Below are positions 51,800 to 58,230 of a stretch of 64,000 nucleotides of DNA, in pieces. The notes below the pieces were generated by a model, which did no database searches, was not told where the DNA came from, and saw only the letters and a program-made list of their open reading frames with translations. Position 1 is the stretch's first letter, and every line of letters begins with the position of its first letter. Position numbers and translations under genes: made by a program. The DNA lies in assembly GCF_021390475.1 (NCBI RefSeq), contig NZ_JAJUWS010000024.1:1-64000 (forward strand), in the 5' to 3' direction. Source of the stretch: Streptomyces sp. ST2-7A. GTDB taxonomy: Bacteria; Actinomycetota; Actinomycetes; Streptomycetales; Streptomycetaceae.

Positions 51800-52302
51800 C
51801 AGAAGTCCCCCTCGGTGTCCCACTCGTAGCCCGGGTACAGGTCCGTGCCGGTGTAGGCCCGCCAGGTGTGGGCGGCGGCGTCAACGGCGCCCCGGGCGAT
51901 GGTCTCCGGTGAGGAGGACTGCCACAGAATCGTCAGAGCCCCCAGTTGCCGACTGCGCACCACCCGCCGGGCGTTGGGGAACAGCGCCCGGTGCCGGGTC
52001 GAGATCTCCTCGGTGGCCAGCTCCTCCAGATCCAGCAGCACGTACCCGCGCTGGAGGAGGTCCCATTCGTGCAGCGTCTCCGTGCCGACCCGCTCTGCCC
52101 CCTGGCTGATCCAGGTCTCCACCAGACCTTCGTCACCACGCCGGTACCGGTACCCCGTGGGCATCTCCGACACGTACAACGCCATCCCCCGCTCCCCGGC
52201 CGACAGGTCCGACAGGTCCGACAGGTCCGACAGCTTCACCGTTCCGCTCGGTGAAGGGCTGGAAGCCGCTCCAACGCGCGGCGCCACCAACAGATCAGGC
52301 AT
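51799..52302 (-). CDS. unknown protein of the element, first gene of the coupled set
   Basis: The 167-residue protein begins MPDLLVAPRV. Residues 24-34 are a LSDLSDLSDLS repeat coded by 9-bp tandem units. The rest (MALYVSEMPTGYRYRRGDEG onward) is a compact mixed fold with no membrane segment and no family I recognise. An alternative start at 52185 (MALYV), preceded by a purine-rich GGGGAGCGGGGG, would skip the repeat and give 128 residues. A promoter with an operator in its spacer lies at 52389-52417, and the leader contains hairpins. Confidence 0.7.
   Translation of the reverse strand: MPDLLVAPRVGAASSPSPSGTVKLSDLSDLSDLSAGERGMALYVSEMPTGYRYRRGDEGLVETWISQGAERVGTETLHEWDLLQRGYVLLDLEELATEEISTRHRALFPNARRVVRSRQLGALTILWQSSSPETIARGAVDAAAHTWRAYTGTDLYPGYEWDTEGDF
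52202..52233 (-). repeat. 9-bp tandem repeat encoding LSD
   Basis: Three full copies of GACAGGTCC and a partial fourth encode Leu-Ser-Asp repeats near the start of the 167-residue protein. A downstream alternative start would place them in the leader. Confidence 0.8.
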
Positions 52303-52329
52303 GATGAAACAGCCCCTTTCAGGGGTTCA

Positions 52330-52377
52330 GGGGAGCGGCTGTCTGCTTGGCGGTAGGAAGCCGCTCCCCGCCTTTTT
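52330..52377 (+). terminator. intrinsic terminator pointing rightwards in a leftward leader
   Basis: Perfect 11-bp arms (GGGGAGCGGCT at 52330-52340, AGCCGCTCCCC at 52359-52369) are followed on the plus strand by GCCTTTTTG, a classic intrinsic terminator. No plus-strand gene precedes it, so it may end an antisense RNA. On the minus strand it is a hairpin in the leader of the 167-residue gene. A second stem, CCCCT/AGGGG, is at 52313-52325, close to the start codon. Confidence 0.65.
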
Positions 52378-52388
52378 GCGTGGACCAC

Positions 52389-52417
52389 AGCCTAGCGGTG
52401 GCCTAGGCCACTGTCTA
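52389..52417 (-). promoter_or_regulatory. promoter of the element's main operon with an operator in the spacer
   Basis: On the minus strand, TAGACA (52417-52412) and TAGGCT (52394-52389) are spaced by exactly 17 bp, a good streptomycete housekeeping promoter. The perfect 14-bp palindrome GTGGCCTAGGCCAC fills the spacer at 52398-52411. The same 14 bp form the centre of the 30-bp palindrome before gntR, so the GntR protein is probably the repressor. Confidence 0.75.
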
Positions 52418-52419
52418 CC

Positions 52420-52458
52420 AAAAGCGGCCGGGTAGAGGAAATTTCCCTACCCGGCCGC
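52420..52458 (-). terminator. gntR terminator
   Basis: Perfect 12-bp arms (52424-52435 and 52447-52458) enclose an AT-rich loop. On the minus strand they are followed by a TTTT run, giving a true intrinsic terminator 24 bp after the gntR stop. It ends directly before the -35 box of the next operon. Confidence 0.85.
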
Positions 52459-52482
52459 CTGGAGCTCCCTGTGGGGCCTCTG

Positions 52483-53232
52483 CTAGTCGCTGGTCACGTC
52501 GTAGTCGTAGGAAGCCCATCGACCGGGGTGCGAGACGGACTCGCCGTACTCGATCACGCTGCCCTCACCGTCGTAGAGCCAATTCCGCCCGGCCCGCACC
52601 GGCGACCCTTCGGCCACTCCCAGACGCGCCGCGTCCTCTGCGGTCGCCGCCCGGGCGGTCACCTGGTCCCGCCCCGTGACGTAACGGCGGCCGGTGGCCG
52701 TCTGGATGTAGCCGGGAGTCCCCTCCGGGATTCGCTCGGTCTCCAGCAGCTTGGGAGCGGAGGCGGCCAAGGAGCCGTCGAACCAAGACCGGGAGGCCGA
52801 GACCGGCTCATCGTCCTTGTAGGTGACGCGCTGCCGCTCAATCACCTCGACGCCCGCTTCAAGCCCCAGAGCCGCCGCGACCCTTTCGTCAGCGCTCACC
52901 AGTTCGGCGGACACGATCTTCGCGTACTCGCCGGTGCCGTAGATGCGGCCGGTGCGCCGCATCGCGGTGAAGCGAGCCTGCGCCGAACCCCCGGCCGACG
53001 GCTGGGCACTCACCACCGTGCCCACGCCCTGGATGGACTCGACAAGCCCTTCCGAACGCAAGGCGGCAAGCACCTTGGTGGCCGTGGCCCGCGACACACC
53101 CCACTCGGAGCTGATCTGCCGCTCGGACGGCACGGCGCTGCCCTCTTCGAGAACGCCGTCGGTGATCTGCGCTCGGATCGACTGGAGGATCTGGAGATAG
53201 GGCGGCAACGGCCTTTCGATCTTCGGAGACAT
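52483..53232 (-). CDS. GntR/HutC-family transcriptional repressor with UTRA domain
   Basis: The 249-residue regulator has an N-terminal GntR winged helix (residues ~10-75: YLQILQSIRAQITDGVL, VPSERQISSEWGVSRATATKVLAAL). A UTRA-type effector domain follows (~95-240: VERQRVTYKDDEP region, SRSWFDGSLAASAPKLL). This is the class of KorSA of the integrative element pSAM2, which represses its own gene and activation of the element. A 30-bp palindrome lies 18 bp before its start. The ATG at 53232 has AAGGAC upstream. It probably controls its own transcription and the downstream operon. Confidence 0.9.
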   Translation of the reverse strand: MSPKIERPLPPYLQILQSIRAQITDGVLEEGSAVPSERQISSEWGVSRATATKVLAALRSEGLVESIQGVGTVVSAQPSAGGSAQARFTAMRRTGRIYGTGEYAKIVSAELVSADERVAAALGLEAGVEVIERQRVTYKDDEPVSASRSWFDGSLAASAPKLLETERIPEGTPGYIQTATGRRYVTGRDQVTARAATAEDAARLGVAEGSPVRAGRNWLYDGEGSVIEYGESVSHPGRWASYDYDVTSD

Positions 53233-53250
53233 GGGATCTTGTCCTTCGGT

Positions 53251-53280
53251 AGTTGGTGGTGGCCTAGGCCACCACCAACT
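53251..53280. promoter_or_regulatory. 30-bp perfect palindromic operator before gntR
   Basis: The half-site AGTTGGTGGTGGCCT is followed at once by its exact reverse complement. The central GTGGCCTAGGCCAC recurs at 52398-52411 in the next promoter. The position, 18-48 bp before the gntR start, suits autorepression. Confidence 0.85.
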
Positions 53281-53537
53281 GTAGCGCGCTATCGGGGCGG
53301 GTGCGCATGAGGTCCGTCACGCCTCCTGTGTGCCGCTCTCTCGTGACAGTGCGCACCGGGGAGGGAGGCAGGAGGACGCTCGGGAAATGGGCGCTCAGGC
53401 CCCGGGAGAACCCGGTTCGAGGCGCCTCTCCTGACTCCCTCCTATGGAAATTCCCTGATCAGCTGAGGGAGGCAGGGTGAGGGAGGCAGGTAGGGAGTTC
53501 TCCCCGCATCCCTGCGGCCTCCCTGTCGCGGTCAGTG

Positions 53538-53653
53538 ACAAGGGCATGAAGGAGCGGCCTTCGGCCGCGCGTTCCTCGGTCGCCTCCGGCCGGGAAGGGT
53601 GCGCCCGGTACGGCGGGGTGCCGGTACACGGTGGCCGGGCGTGGGCTCTTAGG
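53538..53653. repeat. left arm of a 116-bp inverted repeat
   Basis: This arm is the reverse complement of 54044-54159 with only two mismatches over 116 bp. The arms are 390 bp apart, and the space between them includes the AGCGTCCGCC repeats and a smaller GTCACCTGT/ACAGGTGAC pair near 53930/53992. Confidence 0.85.
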
Positions 53654-53662
53654 AGGGGAGGC

Positions 53663-53831
53663 AGCGTCCGCCCTAGCGTCCGCCTCCCCACGGAAGACCG
53701 CTCTGACCTGGGGTGATGCCTTCGAGGAAATGGGAGGGCGGACGCTGACCGAGATAGCGTCCGCCTCAGCGTCCGCCACGTTCTCGCAGGTCAAAGAGGC
53801 CTTCCAAGGGGAGGCGGACGCTGCGGACGCT
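53663..53831. repeat. AGCGTCCGCC composite repeats near the right end
   Basis: AGCGTCCGCC occurs forward at 53663, 53675, 53756 and 53768, and reversed at 53737, 53813 and 53823 (9 of 10 bp). Pairs are 10-12 bp apart. A pair is followed by a CTCCCC-NNGGAAG-CCTCT-GACCTG-like tail at 53685-53708, and on the other strand at 53789-53812. The tail alone recurs at 53960-53984, and the whole composite resembles 49139-49185. Confidence 0.8.
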
Positions 53832-54043
53832 GTATTCCCTCAATCTCCAAGGAGGAAGGGAGAGGGGTGTCTCTCCGGGCAAGACTTCGACACCAGGTGC
53901 CCGACCGTGGGACGACTCCCCGGTCTGTCACCTGTCACCCCAGGGTGAGCGGCGTCCACCCCCCTTGGAAGGCGGTTCTGACCTGTGAGTTACAGGTGAC
54001 AGTGACAAGCCGGATGACAGGTGCCCCGCCGAACCTCCGCTCC

Positions 54044-54159
54044 CCTAAGAGACCACGCCCGGCCACTGTGTACCGGCACCCCGCCGTACCGGGCGCACCC
54101 TTCCCGGCCGGAGGCGACCGAGGAACGCGCGGCCGAAGGCCGCTCCTTCATGCCCTTGT
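54044..54159. repeat. right arm of the 116-bp inverted repeat
   Basis: Reverse complement of 53538-53653, differing at two positions. It is followed at once by CTACCGG heptamer repeats (about 54160-54185). Confidence 0.85.
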
Positions 54160-54403
54160 ACCGGCTACCGGCTACCGGTTACCGGCAAGCGACGGGCGAC
54201 CCTGGCGGGGTGCGGATGGCGCCCCGAGGGGGTCACCGGCTACCGCCAACTTGGCGGTAGCCAGTAGCCAGTACGGGCCGCTTGTCGCCTGTCATCTGCC
54301 GTCCGGCAAGAACGGGCTCCAGCCCGGGCGTCCCTCCCCCTGACCAGGGAGACGCCAAGCGACAAGACAGGCGACAAGCGACAAGCCGTGAGAGCGGTCG
54401 GCT

Positions 54404-54451
54404 GTGAGAGCAAGAGGAGCACCAGGCGCCGCGTGCTCCTCTTGCTGTCAC
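54404..54451. terminator. strong hairpin near the right end of the element
   Basis: Perfect 14-bp arms (54409-54422, 54433-54446) with a 10-nt loop extend by a further GTGA/TCAC pairing after one mismatch. It may insulate the element from chromosomal transcription. Confidence 0.75.
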
Positions 54452-54584
54452 GGTCCCGGGGCCGTCCCCGGGCCGTGAGAGGACGGCCCGGGACGACCAA
54501 CGATGACCAACAATGACCGCCCCGTTCCACTCCCCCACTGGTCAACGGCCCTGTGAGCAGGGGCGTCCCGAGCGGCGGTCAGTT

Positions 54585-54597
54585 CTTCGACGTGTGA
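54585..54597 (+). repeat. putative attR, right copy of the 13-bp direct repeat
   Basis: CTTCGACGTGTGA repeats the end of glnA at 47334-47346. Immediately to the right is a sequence that looks like the original glnA 3' flank, including a terminator. Confidence 0.8.
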
Positions 54598-54640
54598 GTC
54601 GCGCCGGGTGACCCGCTCGCCTCTCCGGGTCGGAGCACCT

Positions 54641-54677
54641 CCGGGACCCCGGCCGCCATCGGCGGCCGGGGTCCCGG
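54641..54677. terminator. probable original glnA terminator, displaced
   Basis: Perfect 17-bp arms (54641-54657, 54661-54677) with a 3-nt loop lie 43 bp right of attR. In a chromosome without the element they would lie 44 bp after the glnA stop. It also faces the convergent pectate lyase gene. Confidence 0.75.
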
Positions 54678-54789
54678 CGCGTGCGGGCCCGGTTTCCCCC
54701 GTGACGGGCGCCGCCGTCGGAGGGCCGGTCGGTCCCGGGCCGTTTCCCTGCGGAGCGGGCCCGACGACCGGTGACCGGTTCGGAGCGGG

Positions 54790-56142
54790 TCAGAGCCTGC
54801 CGGCCCCGGCGCTCTTCGCGATGTCCTTCACGGCCTTGGCGACCGGGTCGGCACCCTCGTACAGCCAGGGGGTCCAGCCGACATCGGTGCCGATCTCCTG
54901 GCCCGGGCGGGCGGCGTTGTGCTCGGCCACCACGTCGACCCGGTGCTTCTTGCCGAAGCCGTTGAGGTACGTGCCGGTCTCGTACAGGTCGGTGCCGTTC
55001 CAGCGGTAGGCGATCTGCTCGGGGCGGATCGGTCCCTCGAAGTAGTTGTTCTCCGCGTGGATCCTCGAGTCCAGGCCGACGCCCCAGGCATAGTCGAAGG
55101 GGCCGGAGGCCTCGTCGTTGACCAGGTAGTGGTTGTTGTAGACGTGCACCTGGCCGCGCCGCACCCGCGGGGAGCGCTGCAGGACGTTCTCGAACAGGTT
55201 GTGGTGGTAGGTGACGCGCAGCTTCCCGATGTCCTCGGAGTGGCCGTCGCCGCCGCCGATCAGCATCCCCTTGTCGTAGTCGTCGTAGTGGTTCCACGAG
55301 ACGGTGACCAGGTCGGATCCGCGGGTGATGTCCACCGAGCCGTCGTACCGCATGAACGGCCGGCCGAAGTACTCGGTGTCCGGGCGTCCGCCGCTCTTGA
55401 AGGTGTTGTGGTCCAACCAGACGTTGGTGGAGCCGTAGACCCAGATCGCGTCGTACTCGGAGTTCCAGTTGCCCGAGGAGCCGTCCAGCGGGTCCCACTG
55501 CGGGAAGCAGTCCTCGACCTCGGCGAAGGTGATGTTGCGGACGATGACGTTCCGGGCGTCGCGGATGTACATCGCGGCGCCCTCGATGCGGGCGTCCTTG
55601 CCCAGGCCCACCAGGGTGGTGTTGGAGGGCACGCGGTAGATGTGCTGCGACTGGTTGCGGTACGAGCGGACCCGGGCGTCCTCCAGCGGGCCGGAGGGCC
55701 GGGCGGTCATGCCCCAGGTCTCCGGGTCGTACGCCTCGAGGTAGGCCTCCAGGGAGTACTCGGGGTCGGCGAAGTCGGCGCACTCCAGGGGGTTGCCGGC
55801 CGCGTCGACGTTCATGTCGATGGTGCCCTCGACGTAAACGATCTTGGGTGTGTCGTTGTTCTGCGGCCCCAGCGCGGCGAGCAGTTCCGCGCGGTTGGTG
55901 ACGGTCCGGACGTTCTCCGGCGACGCCGAGGCGCCACCGCTGGTGCCGGCCCCGTAGGCGGCCCAGCCGTCCCGGGGACCGAGAACCTCGTGGCCCAGTT
56001 CGTAACCGGCCCCTTTACCCGGCTTGCCGGGGATCTCGGGCTTGCCCGGCTTGCCGCCGGGCGCTCCCATCGCGACGGGGGCGGTGATCGCCACCATCAC
56101 GACGGCACAGGCCCCGGCGAGGACCTTCGTGCTGAGTCTCAT
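54790..56142 (-). CDS. secreted pectate lyase (PL1)
   Basis: The 450-residue protein has a Sec signal peptide (MRLSTKVLAGACAVVMVAITAPVAMGA, cleavage near 27), a Gly/Pro/Lys linker and a parallel beta-helix of the pectate lyase family 1. Family motifs include NTTLVGLGKDARI, WLDHNTF with a calcium-site aspartate, YHHNLFENVLQRSPRVRRG with the catalytic arginine, and VYNNHY. It should cut polygalacturonate by beta-elimination outside the cell, consistent with a soil saprophyte. The ATG at 56142 is clear. An inverted repeat at 56384-56397 may be a regulatory site upstream. Confidence 0.93.
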   Translation of the reverse strand: MRLSTKVLAGACAVVMVAITAPVAMGAPGGKPGKPEIPGKPGKGAGYELGHEVLGPRDGWAAYGAGTSGGASASPENVRTVTNRAELLAALGPQNNDTPKIVYVEGTIDMNVDAAGNPLECADFADPEYSLEAYLEAYDPETWGMTARPSGPLEDARVRSYRNQSQHIYRVPSNTTLVGLGKDARIEGAAMYIRDARNVIVRNITFAEVEDCFPQWDPLDGSSGNWNSEYDAIWVYGSTNVWLDHNTFKSGGRPDTEYFGRPFMRYDGSVDITRGSDLVTVSWNHYDDYDKGMLIGGGDGHSEDIGKLRVTYHHNLFENVLQRSPRVRRGQVHVYNNHYLVNDEASGPFDYAWGVGLDSRIHAENNYFEGPIRPEQIAYRWNGTDLYETGTYLNGFGKKHRVDVVAEHNAARPGQEIGTDVGWTPWLYEGADPVAKAVKDIAKSAGAGRL

Positions 56143-56593
56143 CGTTGAGCTGTCTCCCCTCGGAGTCGTCCTCTCCAGATCGCGCCCCGTCCTCCGACAG
56201 CCGACCCGTACGCAGGCTCACGGACCGGGAAGTCCGCGGATTCCTGCAAAGGCTTGTTGTCATGGCCACCGAGATCGGGTGCGATGGGGCTACATCGTGG
56301 TGGTAAAAGCCTGGCCGGACAAGAGATGTCACACGGAAACCCGGGTTCACCCGGTCGTTCACCGACTTCGAGCGTGGCAATAATGCAATCGGTTGCACTG
56401 ATCATCACGGGGGGTGACGGCCAGTGGCCCGATTCGCCCCACCGGGACGCGCCGTCCGACCCGCCCGGATCCCACCACCCGGGAGCCCCGCACACGGCGA
56501 CGTCCCGGCACCCACCGATCGATCGACCGACCGGGGAACACCGGGACGTCCGGGGCGAAAGGGGGCGCTGGACGGCGCTCCCGTCCGCGCCGG
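56143..56593. promoter_or_regulatory. upstream region of the pectate lyase gene
   Basis: No gene is supported in these 451 bp. TGCAATCGGTTGCA at 56384-56397 is a 5+4+5 inverted repeat of a size used by LacI-family repressors of carbohydrate genes, about 240 bp before the lyase start. The area 56225-56400 is relatively AT-rich and probably contains the promoter. Confidence 0.4.
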
Positions 56594-57037
56594 CTACCGC
56601 GAGGAGCGGTTGCGCATCACCTGCTGGGCACAGACCAGACCGAGCACCAGCACCACCCCGCCCACCAGGATGTTGTTCCAGATGGCGGCGGCCGTGGGAT
56701 CGGTGCCGACCACCCAAGGGGAGAAGATCAACCAGGCTCCCATCGCACACATCGCCCAGCTCAGGCCGTACATGCGCGCGGGCGCCAGGGCGAACCCCAG
56801 GGCCAGCAGGGCGATGGCGAGGCCCAGCACCAGATTGTGCGCGGCCAGATCGGACTGTCCGGTCCCGATCGCGTCCACCACCCATGGGGAGATGGCGCAG
56901 TAGAGGCCCGCGAGGAACACCGGACCGTCCACGAGCGCCACGTCCCGGCCTCCCAGCACGCGGGAGTAACGGGCCTGCATCTCCGACTCGTCGGGGTGCC
57001 CGGCGAAGTCACCCCGCCGCGAAGAGACGTCCGCCAT
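56594..57037 (-). CDS. SPW-repeat membrane protein
   Basis: The 147-residue protein has four hydrophobic helices arranged as two related halves, each with the SPWVV motif (near 49 and 105) that defines the SPW repeat family. The N-terminal 35 residues are charged and cytoplasmic (RRGDFAGHPDESEM). The ATG at 57037 follows GGAGGTGA. Function unknown; these proteins are common in actinobacteria and are often stress-associated by location only. Confidence 0.88.
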   Translation of the reverse strand: MADVSSRRGDFAGHPDESEMQARYSRVLGGRDVALVDGPVFLAGLYCAISPWVVDAIGTGQSDLAAHNLVLGLAIALLALGFALAPARMYGLSWAMCAMGAWLIFSPWVVGTDPTAAAIWNNILVGGVVLVLGLVCAQQVMRNRSSR

Positions 57038-57195
57038 CGAACTCACCTCCTCCGGTCCGGGCGAGTGCGGCTGCACAGGACTGCCACGGACCACACTCCA
57101 ATTATGGGCGAATCACTACAAAAGCGCCCCCGCTTTCCCTGCGCCGAACAGGGCCCGTACCGAACGGGGCATCGACAACGATCGGGGCGGCGGAC

Positions 57196-58059
57196 TCAGA
57201 CCGGACGAACCATCGTCCAACCCCGATCCACCAGCCGTGGCAGGTAGTGGTCGAGCGCCGCCACACTCTGCGAACGGTCCCCGCCCCCGTCGTGGGCCAG
57301 CACGATCCCGCCGGGGTGGGCACCGTCCAGCACCGTGCCGGAGATCGCGGAACTGCCGGGCCGGGTCCAGTCCTCGGTGTCGATGGACCATCCCAGGGGT
57401 TCCATGCCGAGTTCCGCGCAGACCTCCAGCGAGGGTCGGTGCCAAGCGCCGTAGGGGGCCCTCGCCCAGCCGGGCGGGCCGCCGAGGGTCTCGGCGAGCA
57501 GGTCGCAGGTCCGTCCCAGTTCCTCCCGGACCCGGGTCCGGGAGAGGTGGTCCAGCCGGGGGTGGGACCAGGAGTGGTTGGCGATCAGGTGGCCGTCGGC
57601 CGCGACCGCCCGCAGCAGGTCGGGATGGGCCCGGACGTTCTCCCCGATGACGAAGAAGGTCGCCGGGGCACGGTGCCGGCGCAGGATCTCCAGGATCCCG
57701 GGGGTCCAGTCGGGGTGCGGACCGTCGTCGAAGGTGAGGGCGATCCGACGGGTCCCGTCCGCGGGGAGGGTGAGCCGCGCGGCCTCGCGCACCGGCACCG
57801 CGCCGCGCGGCGTCTGCGGTCCCGCACCGCCCGCGAACGGTCGCATGCGGTTCACGTCCCCGGCCGGGGCCGATCCACCGGTCCCCCCGGCGGCCGGGTT
57901 CACACCGCCCCCGGGGCCCGGGGGGAAGCGGTCCGGGCCGTCGACCAGGAGACGGTTGAGCCCCAGCAGGCCGACGCATCCGACGACGCCGAGGAGGGAG
58001 CGCCGGCCCGGCAGGCGACTCCACCCACCGGATGATTTGTCAGATGACCCATTTGTCAT
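57196..58059 (-). CDS. secreted polysaccharide deacetylase
   Basis: The 287-residue protein has a twin-arginine-like N-terminal signal (GRRSLLGVVGCVGLLGL near 18-34) and a NodB homology domain. Its metal and catalytic motifs are TFDDGPHP (near 108), HSWSHP (near 161), RAPYG (near 197) and HDGGGDRSQS near the end. It should remove acetyl groups from chitin, peptidoglycan or another surface glycan. It is preceded upstream by two large terminator hairpins that separate it from the oxidoreductase gene. Confidence 0.92.
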   Translation of the reverse strand: MTNGSSDKSSGGWSRLPGRRSLLGVVGCVGLLGLNRLLVDGPDRFPPGPGGGVNPAAGGTGGSAPAGDVNRMRPFAGGAGPQTPRGAVPVREAARLTLPADGTRRIALTFDDGPHPDWTPGILEILRRHRAPATFFVIGENVRAHPDLLRAVAADGHLIANHSWSHPRLDHLSRTRVREELGRTCDLLAETLGGPPGWARAPYGAWHRPSLEVCAELGMEPLGWSIDTEDWTRPGSSAISGTVLDGAHPGGIVLAHDGGGDRSQSVAALDHYLPRLVDRGWTMVRPV

Positions 58060-58103
58060 ACCTTACTGTTCTCATGCTGACTGCCCGGGGGAATCACACC
58101 ACG

Positions 58104-58202
58104 CGGGCCCTCCGGTGGCCCGCACCCCATCGGGTGCGGGCCACCGGAGGGCCCGTACGCCACCGCCCCCGCCGGGTCGGGGACCCGGCGGGGGCGGTGG
58201 CG
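58104..58202 (-). terminator. tandem terminators after the oxidoreductase gene
   Basis: A 24-bp perfect stem with a 4-nt loop (58104-58155) adjoins a 21-bp perfect stem with a 3-nt loop (58158-58202). They lie just after the minus-strand Gfo/Idh gene and insulate the deacetylase promoter. Confidence 0.8.
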
Positions 58203-58230
58203 TGAGCCGGGGTCGGCGACCCCGGCGCGA

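Larger units (their letters stand above)
53281..54584. other. repeat-rich non-coding right end of the element
   Basis: Some 1.3 kb contain no reading frame that I trust; translations are short and low in complexity. The region has an AGGGAGGCAGG direct-repeat patch at 53460-53500, a 116-bp inverted repeat, AGCGTCCGCC repeats and CTACCGG heptamers at 54160-54185. GACAAGC/GCTTGTC repeats lie at 54275-54390 and GACCAACRATGACCAACAATG near 54497. It may hold the replication origin, recombination arm sites or a non-coding RNA. Confidence 0.6.
47334..54597. mobile_element. 7.25-kb integrative element in the 3' end of glnA
   Basis: The segment is bounded by a 13-bp direct repeat and holds int and xis at the left, then an ATPase gene, three unknown coupled genes and a GntR repressor. 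A repeat-rich non-coding kilobase fills the right end. All genes are on the minus strand. The int/xis/GntR set recalls streptomycete integrative elements such as pSAM2, whose KorSA is a GntR repressor. No FtsK/TraB translocase, Rep protein or phage structural gene is seen. It may be a satellite-like or reduced integrative element that relies on another element for transfer. Confidence 0.85.

Noticed and set aside
47454..53280. Complete pSAM2-like conjugative element
   Set aside because: int, xis and a GntR repressor fit, but no TraB/FtsK-type translocase, prim-pol or RepSA-like protein can be seen, so only a partial resemblance is claimed.
53281..54584. Several 70-160-residue frames in the right end of the element
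   Set aside because: They derive from the 116-bp inverted repeat and AGCGTCCGCC units read in different frames (for example SASASA and EADADA stretches), with no start signals or similarity between strands.
47334..54597. A tRNA gene as the integration target
   Set aside because: I searched both junctions for a tRNA-like cloverleaf and found none; the repeated core coincides with the end of glnA.
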